Assembly: GCF_900186615.1 (NCBI RefSeq)
Contig: NZ_LT896588.1
Span: 1,996,353 to 2,060,352, forward strand
Source: Parabacteroides bouchesdurhonensis
Lineage (GTDB): Bacteria; Bacteroidota; Bacteroidia; Bacteroidales; Tannerellaceae
Length of the DNA: 64,000 nt
Direction: 5' to 3'
Positions 26,283 through 35,643 of this stretch are shown here, piece after piece; position 1 is the stretch's first letter, and every line of letters begins with the position of its first letter. The notes beneath the pieces are model-generated. The model saw only the letters and a program-made list of their open reading frames with translations. It did no database searches and was not told the origin of the DNA. The position numbers and the translations under genes are program-made.

Positions 26283-26304
26283 AATAAAACTTTACTTATC
26301 TTTG
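26275..26304 (+). promoter_or_regulatory. Promoter of the cobalamin riboswitch transcript
   Basis: TTG (26275-26277), 19 bases, TATCTTTG (26297-26304). It overlaps the end of coaW and would start transcription about four bases before the first riboswitch stem, so the RNA begins directly with the aptamer. Confidence 0.75.
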
Positions 26305-26311
26305 CAACAAA

Positions 26312-26485
26312 GCTTTGTTTCCGATTTGTATCCACAAGGAGGAATTAAAAGGGAACCGGGTGAAAATCCCGGACAGTCCCGCTGCTGTAAGCTTCATAAT
26401 CGGTTGGACAAATACAACTGCCACTGTTCACAAGAGTGAATGGGAAGGCGTCCAGACCGGAAGTAAGTCAGAAGACCTGCAAAGC
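26312..26485 (+). ncRNA. Cobalamin riboswitch aptamer
   Basis: The conserved core is clear: AAAAGGGAACCGGGTGAAAA with a CCCGGACAGTCCCGCTGCTGTAA segment (split here into two for reading) and the B12 box AGTCAGAAGACCTGC at 26466-26480. P1 can form between GCTTTG at 26312-26317 and CAAAGC at 26480-26485. It binds adenosylcobalamin or another cobalamin and normally represses expression when cobalamin is high. The 291 bases from here to the ATG at 26777 hold several weak hairpins but no assigned expression platform. Confidence 0.93.
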
Positions 26486-26776
26486 CTGTATATTTCGACG
26501 GCCTCGAGGAAAGACCGGAAGAAAAGAACAAAAGAGCCGTTTGGCATCTATCTATTCTTTTATCCATCTATCTTTTACAGGCACGTTGTACAAGCGTTTT
26601 TAATTATTTTGCCATAATAATTAGGAAAAGAGGCACGGGTCTGTATAACGGGATGAGCTCCGTTTACGGTTCGTGCTTTTCTTCTTGTTTGGCTCCATTG
26701 AACTCTCGTAGAAGAATATTTGTTTATTAGCTGAAAAGTCTGTTTATTTGTGATACTCAAATTAAATAAAAAGAAA

Positions 26777-27373
26777 ATGAAAAAGATTGCGACTCTCTTC
26801 GTTATAGCATTGTTTGCGTTAATTGTCTGTCCGGCAAAAGCGCAGGTAAAGTTCGGTATAAAAGGAGGAGTAAATATAACCTCTGTTCGTTTTAGTAGAG
26901 ATATTGTAAAGTCGGATAATGTAACCGGCTTTCAAGTAGGGCCGATGATTGAAGCAACGATGCCCTTGTTTGGCGTGGGTATAGATGCCGCTCTTCTGTA
27001 TTCACAGAAAGGTATGGATGCTTCCAATCAAATCGGATCGGAGAATATTAAAACCGACTATATAGATATTCCCGTTAACTTAAAATGGAAATTTGGTTTG
27101 CCGATTATAAAAGCCTATCTGGCAGCTGGTCCTTACGTTGGGTTTCGAGTAGGCGGAGATAAGTTTTGGGATATTCCCGGTGAGATAAGTGGACAAATGA
27201 AAGCTAAGAATTTTAACGCCGGTTTGAATTTCGGTGTTGGCGCTGAGCTTATCAAGCATCTGCAAGTCGGTTTTAACTATGGATTGGGATTAACGGATGA
27301 TTTTACCTCCTCAAAAGTCGATTTGAGCGCTAAAAATAGAGGTTGGTCTATAACAGCGGCTATTTTATTTTAA
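26777..27373 (+). CDS. Small outer-membrane beta-barrel protein
   Basis: 198 residues from the ATG at 26777 that opens a signal peptide (MKKIATLFVIALFALIVCPAKAQ). The mature protein is made of amphipathic beta strands (FGIKGGVNITSV..., VGPMIEATMPLF, KAYLAAGPYVGFRVG, FGVGAELIKHLQVGFNYGLGL) ending in the aromatic strand WSITAAILF, a PorT/OMP_b-brl-type eight-strand barrel. The only recognised upstream regulatory element is the cobalamin riboswitch, so expression is probably tied to cobalamin. It is not BtuB: no plug domain and too short. Confidence 0.82.
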   Translation: MKKIATLFVIALFALIVCPAKAQVKFGIKGGVNITSVRFSRDIVKSDNVTGFQVGPMIEATMPLFGVGIDAALLYSQKGMDASNQIGSENIKTDYIDIPVNLKWKFGLPIIKAYLAAGPYVGFRVGGDKFWDIPGEISGQMKAKNFNAGLNFGVGAELIKHLQVGFNYGLGLTDDFTSSKVDLSAKNRGWSITAAILF

Positions 27374-27395
27374 ATAGGAATTAAACAAGATAAGG

Positions 27396-27428
27396 AAAGG
27401 CCGGGCTGTTAAAGTCCGGCCTTTTTTG
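27396..27428 (+). terminator. Terminator of the beta-barrel gene
   Basis: AAAGGCCGG pairs with CCGGCCTTT and six T follow. It is 22 bases after the stop. Confidence 0.9.
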
Positions 27429-27429
27429 T

Positions 27430-27437
27430 TACTTTTG
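27430..27437 (+). promoter_or_regulatory. -7 element before priA
   Basis: TACTTTTG matches the -7 consensus and touches the end of the upstream terminator. No upstream TTG element fits. Leader of about 27 bases to the priA ATG. Confidence 0.45.
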
Positions 27438-27467
27438 ACAGCGTAAATGAAAGTATAGAAAGTATAG

Positions 27468-29936
27468 ATGAAGTACGCAGACGTAATACTCCCATTGCCA
27501 CTGGAGAATAGTTATACATATAGTATTCCTATGGATATGGAAAAGGCTCTGACGCCTGGTTGCCGGGTGATCGTGCATTTCGGAAAGAAACGTTACTATA
27601 CGGCTATTGTGATGAGTATACATGAACGAAAACCTGATCCTTCTTTTGAGACAAAGGAAATTTATGCCGTACTGGATGCTGCTGTTCCTGTTCTCCGTCG
27701 TCCGCAACTACGTTTCTGGCAATGGATTGCATCATATTACCTGTGTAAGCTAGGTGATGTATATAAGGCGGCTTTGCCTTTCGGTTTAAAGCTGGAGAGT
27801 GAAACGGCCGTCTCCCGTATAGACGACTTCGAAGCTGAAGAACGGTTGCGTCCTGCTGAACAATCTGTGTTAGATGCTTTTCAAAACGCGTCAAAACTGA
27901 CTGTCTCCGAGTTGGAAAAGAAGACCGGTCTGCGTAATGTCGTGCCTATTGTAACCTCGCTGATGTCGAAAGGAGCTGTTGAAGTGAGCGAAGAGATGAA
28001 ACGAGGCTATGTCCCCAAGACTCAAACCTATATCCGACTGACCGAAGCATACCATAACGAAGAAAAGTTACACGAAGCCTTCGACATGTTAAAGCGGGCC
28101 AAAAAGCAAGAACTTCTTCTCATCAGCTACCTTGATTTGAGTCGTGCACTGAATCCTATGTTATCTCGGGAGCTGTCGAAGAAAGAGCTTCTGGAGCATG
28201 CCGGGAATACGCCAAATGTATTGGATAGCTTGTTGAAGCGCGGTATCCTTGAAGCTTATGAAAAAGAAGTAGGCCGTTTACAGATGCAAATCTGCCGTTT
28301 ACAGCCTCTTTTACCGCTCAGTTCCGCGCAAGAGAAAGCTTATAATGAAATACACGATACATTTAAGACCCACGATGTCTGCCTTCTTCATGGTGTTACT
28401 TCCAGTGGAAAGACAGAGATATACATCCATTTGATTGACGAAGTACTCAAGATGGGCCGGCAGGTGCTCTACTTGTTGCCGGAGATAGCTATCACGACAC
28501 AAATTACCGAGAGGCTCGCTAAACAGTTTGGAGATCGCTTGTTGGTATACCATTCAAAGTTCTCCGATAACGAACGGGTGGAAGTATGGAACAAACTGCT
28601 TCATACCAATGAGCCGATGCTTATTCTGGGCGTTCGTTCTTCCCTTTTTTTGCCGTTTAAAGATCTGGGATTGATTATTGTTGATGAAGAACACGAGAAC
28701 ACCTACAAACAGCAAGATCCTGCGCCCCGCTATCATGCCCGCAATGCTGCCATCGTGCTGGCCGGCATGCACGGAGCTAAAACCCTGTTAGGTTCGGCAA
28801 CGCCTTCTATTGACTCGTACTTCAACGCTACCATTGGCAAATATGGACTGGTGGAGCTTACTACACGCTATGGCGAATGTCTGATGCCCGAAATTATCTC
28901 TGTCGACATCAAGGAGCTAAAGCGGAAAAAGATAATGAAAGATACCCTGTTTTCCCCTTTGCTCGTAGAGAGAATGAATCAAGCTCTTTCTCAAGGCGAG
29001 CAGGTAATTTTATTCCAGAACCGTCGTGGCTTCGCTCCGATGGTGGAATGCAAGAGTTGCGGATGGATTCCTCGCTGTGTCAACTGTGACGTAAGCCTGA
29101 CATATCACAAAGCTCATGGGCAGCTAGTCTGCCACTATTGTGGCTACTCTGTTTCCTTGCCTAAGCAATGTCCTGAGTGCAAAGAGGGTGAGATAAAAAT
29201 GCTAGGTTTCGGCACGGAAAAGGTAGAAGAAGAGATCGCTTCGCTTTTCCCTGCAACAGTGAAGGCCGATCGATTGGACTTTGATACCGCCCGTACCCGT
29301 ACGGCCTACGAACGTATTATTGCGGACTTTGAGAAAGGAAAAACACAGATACTAATAGGTACGCAGATGTTATCTAAAGGGTTGGATTTTGGCAACGTTA
29401 GTGTAGTGGGGATACTGAATGCCGACAGCCTGATGAATTTCCCCGATTTCCGGGCTCACGAGCGGGCATTCCAACTAATGATACAAGTTAGCGGTCGTGC
29501 CGGCAGACGAGACAAGCGAGGTACTGTCATTCTTCAGACTTCACAGCCCGAACATCCTCTTATCCGTATGGTACAGCAATTTGCCTATAAAGAAATGGTA
29601 AGCCTGCAACTGAGCGAACGCAGTATGTTTCATTATCCGCCTTACTACCGGTTGATTGTGTTGATACTTCGCAGTCGTAATGAAGTTGCCTTACGGGAAA
29701 TGTCTATTTTATATGCCGGAAAGCTGCGCCTGCGTTTAGGGGATCGCGTGCTCGGACCGGTAACCCCGCCTGTGACCCGCGTGCAAACGCTCCATATAAA
29801 GAAGATTGTATTGAAAATAGAGACTGCCGCTGCTATAGCTCCCGTGCGCGAGATATTGGAACATATTTATGCCGAAATGCAGGAACAACCAGCCTTCAGA
29901 CAATTGTTAGTGCATTATGATGTAGATCCGGCCTAG
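27468..29936 (+). CDS. priA: Primosomal protein N' (replication restart helicase)
   Basis: 822 residues. A 3' DNA-end binding domain opens the protein, followed by an SF2 helicase: Walker A GVTSSGKTEIY, DEEH box with ENTYKQQDPAPRYHARN, GSATPS, and motif VI ISGRAGRRD-type QVSGRAGRRD. Two zinc-binding Cys clusters lie between helicase lobes (CKSCGWIPRCVNCD and CHYCGYSVSLPKQCPEC). Rebuilds replication forks after stalling. No frameshift seen. Confidence 0.97.
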   Translation: MKYADVILPLPLENSYTYSIPMDMEKALTPGCRVIVHFGKKRYYTAIVMSIHERKPDPSFETKEIYAVLDAAVPVLRRPQLRFWQWIASYYLCKLGDVYKAALPFGLKLESETAVSRIDDFEAEERLRPAEQSVLDAFQNASKLTVSELEKKTGLRNVVPIVTSLMSKGAVEVSEEMKRGYVPKTQTYIRLTEAYHNEEKLHEAFDMLKRAKKQELLLISYLDLSRALNPMLSRELSKKELLEHAGNTPNVLDSLLKRGILEAYEKEVGRLQMQICRLQPLLPLSSAQEKAYNEIHDTFKTHDVCLLHGVTSSGKTEIYIHLIDEVLKMGRQVLYLLPEIAITTQITERLAKQFGDRLLVYHSKFSDNERVEVWNKLLHTNEPMLILGVRSSLFLPFKDLGLIIVDEEHENTYKQQDPAPRYHARNAAIVLAGMHGAKTLLGSATPSIDSYFNATIGKYGLVELTTRYGECLMPEIISVDIKELKRKKIMKDTLFSPLLVERMNQALSQGEQVILFQNRRGFAPMVECKSCGWIPRCVNCDVSLTYHKAHGQLVCHYCGYSVSLPKQCPECKEGEIKMLGFGTEKVEEEIASLFPATVKADRLDFDTARTRTAYERIIADFEKGKTQILIGTQMLSKGLDFGNVSVVGILNADSLMNFPDFRAHERAFQLMIQVSGRAGRRDKRGTVILQTSQPEHPLIRMVQQFAYKEMVSLQLSERSMFHYPPYYRLIVLILRSRNEVALREMSILYAGKLRLRLGDRVLGPVTPPVTRVQTLHIKKIVLKIETAAAIAPVREILEHIYAEMQEQPAFRQLLVHYDVDPA

Positions 29937-29978
29937 AAGATAAAAGGTATAGTTAATGACAAGATTAAATAATAAAAC

Positions 29979-30467
29979 ATGGAATCAACAACAGAATATA
30001 AGATACTTTTTGTATGTCTCGGTAATATTTGTAGATCACCATCGGCTGAGGCAGTTATGAAGAAGCTTGTGAAAGACGTTGGATTGCAAGATCGTTTTGA
30101 AATCGACTCAGCCGGGCTGATAGGCTATCACGAAGGAGAGCCTGCCGATTCACGTATGCGTGCTCACGCTTCGCGACGGGGATACTCGTTGGATTCTATT
30201 TCGCGTCCTGTGCGGATGAGCGATTTCTATCATTTCGACTTGATTATCGGTATGGACGACAGCAATATTGACAAGCTGAAACAAATGGCTCCCGATCTGG
30301 AGTCGGAGGCAAAAGTCCGTCGTATGACGGACTTTTGCTGCAATAAGCTTTACGATTATGTGCCCGATCCTTATTATAGTGGAGCTGAAGGATTCGAACT
30401 TGTTCTAGACTTATTGGAGGATGCCTGTGCAGGTTTGCTTGCATCCCTTGTGCCTCCTTGCTCGTGA
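29979..30467 (+). CDS. Low-molecular-weight protein-tyrosine phosphatase
   Basis: 162 residues. The P-loop CLGNICRS holds the catalytic Cys13 and Arg19 (C-x5-R), and the general acid Asp is in VPDPYYSG. Cytosolic; in Bacteroidetes such genes often stand apart from capsule operons, as here, 42 bases after priA and possibly co-transcribed. A perfect 13-bp hairpin is embedded in its coding sequence at 30309-30338. Confidence 0.93.
   Translation: MESTTEYKILFVCLGNICRSPSAEAVMKKLVKDVGLQDRFEIDSAGLIGYHEGEPADSRMRAHASRRGYSLDSISRPVRMSDFYHFDLIIGMDDSNIDKLKQMAPDLESEAKVRRMTDFCCNKLYDYVPDPYYSGAEGFELVLDLLEDACAGLLASLVPPCS
30309..30338. repeat. Perfect 13-bp inverted repeat inside the phosphatase gene
   Basis: GCAAAAGTCCGTC is followed by GTAT and its exact reverse complement. 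It encodes the conserved KVRRMTDFC segment, so the protein is unaffected; the stem-loop could matter in RNA or may be fortuitous. Confidence 0.8.
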
Positions 30468-30500
30468 TCTGTATTCTCCCTGATTCTCTTGTTTACAAAG

Positions 30501-30565
30501 CCGCCATATTCGTTCGATGATTTCGCAGAGCACCAGCGAGATCATCGAACTTAATATGACGGTTT
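30501..30565. terminator. Long imperfect hairpin between convergent genes
   Basis: Arms of about 28 bases pair with few mismatches (CCGCCATATTCGTTCGATGA and, in reverse, TCATCGAACTTAATATGACGG) around CAGAGCACCA. It lies between the phosphatase and the convergent AraC gene and is followed by a short T-rich stretch, so a bidirectional terminator is the likely use. Confidence 0.5.
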
Positions 30566-30714
30566 GATTTGAACTAATAAGGATTACCTAAATGGTATGA
30601 TAAAGAACGTCTATCCTGTTTTAATCTAGTGGACAGATACAGGAAAAAACTCGCCAAATTTCGGAAAAGTGTATGTGTAATGAGTGTTCTTATCCGACAA
30701 TAGTGGTGAACGTC

Positions 30715-31899
30715 TCAGTTTTTCCCGGAGAAAAGACGGCGGTATTCAGAGGGGGTAAGTCCGGTTTCTTCCTTAAAAAGACGGTTGAAAGTACGCAGCG
30801 ATGGGAAGCCGGAACAAAGTGCAGTGTCTTCTATCGAGTAAGTACTGTGAGGAGCAGTAAGTAATTGGCGTGCATGTTGCAGTCTTCGGGCGGTGATGTA
30901 GCCTTGTATGGTTTGTCCCGTTTGTTTATTAATGGCAGCAGCAAGATATTTCTCGTTAGTATAAAGAGAGTGTGTGAGTTCTTTCCGTCCGAAGGCAGGG
31001 TTGAGGTAAGGCTGTTGTTGCTCCATTATTTGTTCTATTTCATTGAATAGCCTGACTTCGGAAGAGGTGGGAACTTGCGTTGCATGAGGAGTGGCGAGAG
31101 GCCGGAGGGGCTCTTGAAGGGATGTGTTTTGATTGCCAAGTTCGCGATGTACCATCTCATAGGTATAATGATGGTTTATATAACGGATGGTCATGCCGAT
31201 GTAGAACAGGGTGAAAATGACAGTGAGCACTTCGTCGAACATCCGGGTAGGATGAAAGCAGATACTTACTGCTACTATGCCAATGGTGAGGGCTGCAAAG
31301 AAGCCTCGAGTGGCCCAGCGTATTTCCAGCCGTTTCATGTTGCCGAACGTTTGCCGTACCTGATGGATATAAATGTATCTTTCGCGCATGAACAGTCGCG
31401 TGTAAATCGCCAGTTGTATGAGATAAACAAAACAATAGGCCGTGCGTATCAATAGTGGCGGACTATCTGCGTTTTTTACCCATTCGCCAAAAGTATATAC
31501 TTGGGGATTGTCCCATATAAACCGCGATGCGCTATAAAACACGATGAATATAATAGAGGGCGTAGCATGGCGCAAAATGTTACGGCGCGTGACAAATTCT
31601 TCACGAAACAACAGGATGAGCAAGAATGTGAATAGTAATGCTTGCGAGGAGGCTATCAGCATTACGGGAAAGGAAAAAAGGTCTACTATCCCATGCCGCC
31701 CTTTGCCGGCGATGAACATTATTGCATTGCCTATACCTACCGACAGCGAGGCGAATGCGAGCGCATAACAGGCATTGCGGTATTTATGGTCTCGGGCCTG
31801 ACGCAACTGGCGTAATCCGAATAGCAAAGCTGCTATCAGAAGATAAGCCAGTGTGCTGAGGCAGTAGATCAAAAAAAGAGAGCTGTTAGTTTGAGGCAT
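30715..31899 (-). CDS. AraC-family regulator with N-terminal membrane region
   Basis: 394 residues. Residues 1-240 contain about seven hydrophobic segments (first at 8-27, then around 42, 75, 110, 150, 205 and 225), followed by a cytosolic linker and an AraC DNA-binding domain at about 290-390 (LTHSLYTNEKYLAAAINKQTG, then the second helix-turn-helix DTALCSGFPSLRTFNRLFKEETGLTPSEYRR). A membrane-anchored one-component regulator; target genes and signal unknown. It lies 21 bases after the HD phosphohydrolase and is probably co-transcribed. Confidence 0.88.
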   Translation of the reverse strand: MPQTNSSLFLIYCLSTLAYLLIAALLFGLRQLRQARDHKYRNACYALAFASLSVGIGNAIMFIAGKGRHGIVDLFSFPVMLIASSQALLFTFLLILLFREEFVTRRNILRHATPSIIFIVFYSASRFIWDNPQVYTFGEWVKNADSPPLLIRTAYCFVYLIQLAIYTRLFMRERYIYIHQVRQTFGNMKRLEIRWATRGFFAALTIGIVAVSICFHPTRMFDEVLTVIFTLFYIGMTIRYINHHYTYEMVHRELGNQNTSLQEPLRPLATPHATQVPTSSEVRLFNEIEQIMEQQQPYLNPAFGRKELTHSLYTNEKYLAAAINKQTGQTIQGYITARRLQHARQLLTAPHSTYSIEDTALCSGFPSLRTFNRLFKEETGLTPSEYRRLFSGKN

Positions 31900-31920
31900 A
31901 TTTGTGTGTAATGATGCGGA

Positions 31921-33951
31921 TTATTTCTTCAAATCCGGGTAACTGATTCGCGTATGGTACATAATCTTGAGTTTTTCAACAAACACATCTTTGATTGTTT
32001 CCACATCTTTATAGGTCAACGGTGTGTTTTTCAGTAATCCGTCGGCAATCTGTCCGTCTATTATTTTGTCCACCAACTCCCGGATACCTTCTTCTGTGTG
32101 TTCTTTAAGACTGCGTGAAGCTGCTTCCACGGAATCCGCCATCATCAGTACGGCTGTTTCTTTTGTAAAAGGATTCGGACCGGGGTAGGTGAAGAGCTCA
32201 TCGTTCACTTCTTTGTCTGGGAACCGGTTCTTAAAAGAGTTGTAGAAGTACTTTGCTTTTCCGCGTCCATGATGGGTGCGTATAAAGTTGATGATCGCCT
32301 TGGGCAGTCCTGCCTTTTCGGCAATGCGTACACCATCGGTTACATGGTTGATGATGATTTGTGCGCTTTCGTCAAAGGCCAGTTTGTCGTGTGGATTTAC
32401 GCTGTTTTGGTTTTCGGTGAAGAACACTGGGTTCGCCATCTTCCCAATATCATGATACATAGCTCCGGTACGCACCAACTGGGTGTTTGCTCCAATTGCA
32501 GCGGCGGCTTCGGAGGCAAGAATAGAGACTTGCAGGGAGTGCTGGAACGTACCCGGGCATGTCTCGCTAAGTTTCTTTAAAATAGGATTGTTGATGTTGG
32601 ACAGTTCCACCAGCGTAATGCTCGATACGTAGCCGAAAGTCTTTTCAAGCATGTAAACAAGTACGTAGGTAAACATCAGCAGGATAAAATTAATGCCGAA
32701 ATACAGCATCATCATCCAGTTAATTTTCTTGAAGTCTGCTTCCTGATAGAGTGTCAGACTGATATATACAATCGTGTAGGATAAGAAGATAAAAACGGCG
32801 CAGCGGATCAGTTGTGAACGTTGCGACAGTTCTTTCAGACTGAATGTTACCACCATGCCGGCGATAATTTGCAGCAGTAAGAATTCATGGGGGAAAGGCG
32901 CCATCAACGAGCACATCAACACGGTGACAATGTGTGTAAACAATGCTGTACGCGAGTCGAAGAAGGTTCGCACCACGATTGGAATGATGGCATACGGCAG
33001 GATGTACACGTTGAACAGCCCATAGGTAACGCATAACTCCGTGAGTATGCTTGCGGTGAATATACACGACAGCAGGAAGAAGGTGTTCTTCCGGTTGTTA
33101 AATATTTTCGGGCGGAATGACCACAGGTACATCCAGAAGCAGAACATGATGCCGAACACAAGTACGAACTGCCCGCCCAGAATGATACTCTGGCGTTGTG
33201 ACCCTCCTGATTTTATCTCATGCACGATCTTTAGCGAGCGAAGGACATTATAGGTATGGTGGTCTACTATCTCGCCACGGTCTACAATGCGTTCTCCAGC
33301 CTGTACCATCCCATTGGAGATGGCTACGCTCTGGAGTATGTCGGTACGGACTTTCTCGGAAGTAGATTGGTCGTAGGTGACGTTCTCACGGAGGTAGTTG
33401 TTTATATCGCACGACTGCAGAATGGCCTTGTCCAGATATGCCGGACAATTATTGATGATATATTCATAAGCCGTCTTTACCGTGAAGAACTCGCTGACGT
33501 AGCGTGGCGTGGCAATGTTGTTTTCAAGCAGATTGACGCGCTGATGGTCTTCTTTCTTAAGATCATCCAGTTCTTGTGTCGTAACAATGCCATTGTTGTA
33601 TAAGTAGACCAGACTCTTCTCAATGTACTGCATGTAGGCCGGCGATACCTTGCCTTGTAGCGTGGAGTTGTAGTTGGATCGCAGCTTAGCTATCTCCGAC
33701 GTTTCCACTTCCTTGTCTTGCCGGTAGTAAGGCTCGAACTTCTTGAGGATGCTGTCTTTTTCAGCCTTTACTTCCTCATCGGTCTTGTAGATAGGGAAAT
33801 CTCCCGGTGCTGTGAGCAAGCCGTAGCGCCAAGGCTTTCCTTCATAGAACTGATAACGGAACTTCCCTTCCCGCGGGAAAAAATAGGCTATAAGTAACGC
33901 CGCGACGATAAAGTATATGGCGGATGGTATGCTGTAATTCTTTAGTTTCAT
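31921..33951 (-). CDS. 7TM-HD family phosphohydrolase (PgpH-like c-di-AMP phosphodiesterase)
   Basis: 676 residues. An N-terminal membrane helix (14-23) is followed by an extracytoplasmic region to about 260, then a cluster of about seven hydrophobic segments to about 440, and a cytosolic HD domain with FQHSLQVSILA, GAMYHDIGKM (the HD pair) and NFIRTHHG. This is the 7TMR-HDED architecture; the best-studied member PgpH hydrolyses cyclic di-AMP. By family, it should lower c-di-AMP levels, but biochemical activity here is inference. Confidence 0.88.
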   Translation of the reverse strand: MKLKNYSIPSAIYFIVAALLIAYFFPREGKFRYQFYEGKPWRYGLLTAPGDFPIYKTDEEVKAEKDSILKKFEPYYRQDKEVETSEIAKLRSNYNSTLQGKVSPAYMQYIEKSLVYLYNNGIVTTQELDDLKKEDHQRVNLLENNIATPRYVSEFFTVKTAYEYIINNCPAYLDKAILQSCDINNYLRENVTYDQSTSEKVRTDILQSVAISNGMVQAGERIVDRGEIVDHHTYNVLRSLKIVHEIKSGGSQRQSIILGGQFVLVFGIMFCFWMYLWSFRPKIFNNRKNTFFLLSCIFTASILTELCVTYGLFNVYILPYAIIPIVVRTFFDSRTALFTHIVTVLMCSLMAPFPHEFLLLQIIAGMVVTFSLKELSQRSQLIRCAVFIFLSYTIVYISLTLYQEADFKKINWMMMLYFGINFILLMFTYVLVYMLEKTFGYVSSITLVELSNINNPILKKLSETCPGTFQHSLQVSILASEAAAAIGANTQLVRTGAMYHDIGKMANPVFFTENQNSVNPHDKLAFDESAQIIINHVTDGVRIAEKAGLPKAIINFIRTHHGRGKAKYFYNSFKNRFPDKEVNDELFTYPGPNPFTKETAVLMMADSVEAASRSLKEHTEEGIRELVDKIIDGQIADGLLKNTPLTYKDVETIKDVFVEKLKIMYHTRISYPDLKK

Positions 33952-34066
33952 ACGTAATAGATGTTTGAAGGCGAAATGTACGTAATAATTTTGAATTATG
34001 TACCATTAATAATGAAGTAGGAGGAATCCATTTGTAATTCATAATTAGCAATTCATATTTCTTTCC

Positions 34067-34074
34067 TATCTTTG
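34067..34074 (+). promoter_or_regulatory. -7 element of gltX
   Basis: TATCTTTG matches TAnnTTTG and gives a leader of about 20-25 bases. No upstream TTG at proper spacing was seen. The surrounding spacer (33952-34066) holds ATAATTAGCAATTCAT-like AT-rich repeats. Confidence 0.5.
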
Positions 34075-34100
34075 CCGCGTTATTAAATAATGGTAAAGTT

Positions 34101-35618
34101 ATGATACAAAGAAAAGTTAGAGTGCGTTTCGCACCAAGTCCTACGGGGGCACTGCATATTGGAGGTGTTCGTACTGCTTTATATAATTATTTGTTTGCAA
34201 AACAGAATGGCGGAGACTTGATTCTCCGTATTGAAGATACAGATTCACAACGCTTCGTACCCGGAGCGGAAGATTACATCATTGAGGCTTTAACATGGCT
34301 GGGCATCAAGTTTGACGAAGGCGTGGGGTTCGGCGGAAACTACGGACCGTACCGTCAGAGCGAACGCCGACCTATCTACAAGCAGTATGTAGATCAACTG
34401 TTGAATGATGGCCTGGCCTATATCGCCTTCGATACACCCCAGGATCTGGAAGCCAAGCGTGCCGCGATACCGAACTTCCAGTACGATGCTTCCACCCGCA
34501 TGCAGATGCGTAACTCCCTTACGCTTGCCCCGGAGGAAACAAAGGGATTGATCGATGCGGGACAGCAATACGTAGTACGCATCAAGATCGAACCGAACGA
34601 AGATATCCACGTAAACGACGTAATCCGTGGCGAAGTAGTGATAAACTCCTCCGTACTGGACGACAAGGTGCTGTATAAGTCGGCCGACGAGCTGCCTACT
34701 TACCATCTGGCCAACATTGTAGACGACCACCTGATGGAGGTTACACACGTGATCCGCGGTGAAGAATGGCTTCCAAGCGCACCCCTGCACGTGTTGCTGT
34801 ACCGCTATCTGGGATGGGCAGACACCATGCCCCGCTTTGCCCACCTCTCCCTGCTCTTGAAGCCCGAGGGCAACGGCAAACTGAGCAAGCGCGATGGCGA
34901 CCGGCTGGGCTTCCCCGTCTTTCCGCTGGAATGGCACGACCCCAAGACCGGAGATGTATCTTCGGGATACCGTGAAAGCGGCTACCTGCCCGAAGCCGTA
35001 GTAAACTTCCTGGCCCTGCTGGGATGGAATCCGGGCAACGATCAGGAAGTTATGAGCATGGACGAGCTGATCAGCTCCTTCAACCTGGCGCACTGTAGCC
35101 GCAGCGGGGCCAAGTTTGACTACGAGAAGGGCAAGTGGTTCAACCATCAGTATATCCAGAAAAAAGACAACAAAGAAGTAGCCGCCCTCTTCATGCCCTA
35201 TCTCGAAGAACACGGCGTAAAGGCCGATCCCGCCTATGTAGAGAAAGTAGTGGCCATGATGAAAGACCGTGTGAACTTCGTGAAAGAACTGTGGGACGTT
35301 TGCTCCTTCTTCTTCGTAGCCCCTGTGGAATACGATGAGAAGACCCGCAAGAAACGCTGGAAGGAAGACTCGGCCGCACAGCTTGCCGAACTGATAGAAG
35401 TACTCCGCACACGTGAGCCCTTCGACATAGAAGGAACGGAAGAAGAAGTAAAAGCATGGATCGAGAGCAAAGGCTATCACCTGGGCAATATCATGAATGC
35501 CACCCGTCTGGCCCTGGTGGGCGAAGGCAAAGGGCCGCATATCTTCGATATAACCGAAGCCCTGGGCAAGGACGAATCCATCCGCCGCATCCAACGGGCA
35601 ATCGAGACGCTTAAATAA
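34101..35618 (+). CDS. gltX: Glutamyl-tRNA synthetase
   Basis: 505 residues, class I synthetase. HIGH motif in [13 protein letters not shown] at residues 11-23 and the KMSKS equivalent in LSKRDGDR near 265. Charges tRNA-Glu (one tRNA-Glu gene is in this window). It is 26 bases before waaA and probably shares its transcript. From about 34.3 kb the coding sequence becomes noticeably GC-rich compared with the window around it, though the gene is a normal core gene. Confidence 0.98.
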   Translation: MIQRKVRVRFAPSPTGALHIGGVRTALYNYLFAKQNGGDLILRIEDTDSQRFVPGAEDYIIEALTWLGIKFDEGVGFGGNYGPYRQSERRPIYKQYVDQLLNDGLAYIAFDTPQDLEAKRAAIPNFQYDASTRMQMRNSLTLAPEETKGLIDAGQQYVVRIKIEPNEDIHVNDVIRGEVVINSSVLDDKVLYKSADELPTYHLANIVDDHLMEVTHVIRGEEWLPSAPLHVLLYRYLGWADTMPRFAHLSLLLKPEGNGKLSKRDGDRLGFPVFPLEWHDPKTGDVSSGYRESGYLPEAVVNFLALLGWNPGNDQEVMSMDELISSFNLAHCSRSGAKFDYEKGKWFNHQYIQKKDNKEVAALFMPYLEEHGVKADPAYVEKVVAMMKDRVNFVKELWDVCSFFFVAPVEYDEKTRKKRWKEDSAAQLAELIEVLRTREPFDIEGTEEEVKAWIESKGYHLGNIMNATRLALVGEGKGPHIFDITEALGKDESIRRIQRAIETLK

Positions 35619-35643
35619 CAGTCATTAAACCCCCATAGGCTCT

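Noticed and set aside
26315-26617. Open frame over the riboswitch
   Set aside because: Overlaps the conserved aptamer; translation has no protein-like features.
34290-35594. Long open frame antisense to gltX (434 codons), and another antisense to waaA at 35803-36681
   Set aside because: Explained by GC-rich codon use of the real genes; the translations are low-complexity without domain motifs, and gltX and waaA have complete family signatures.
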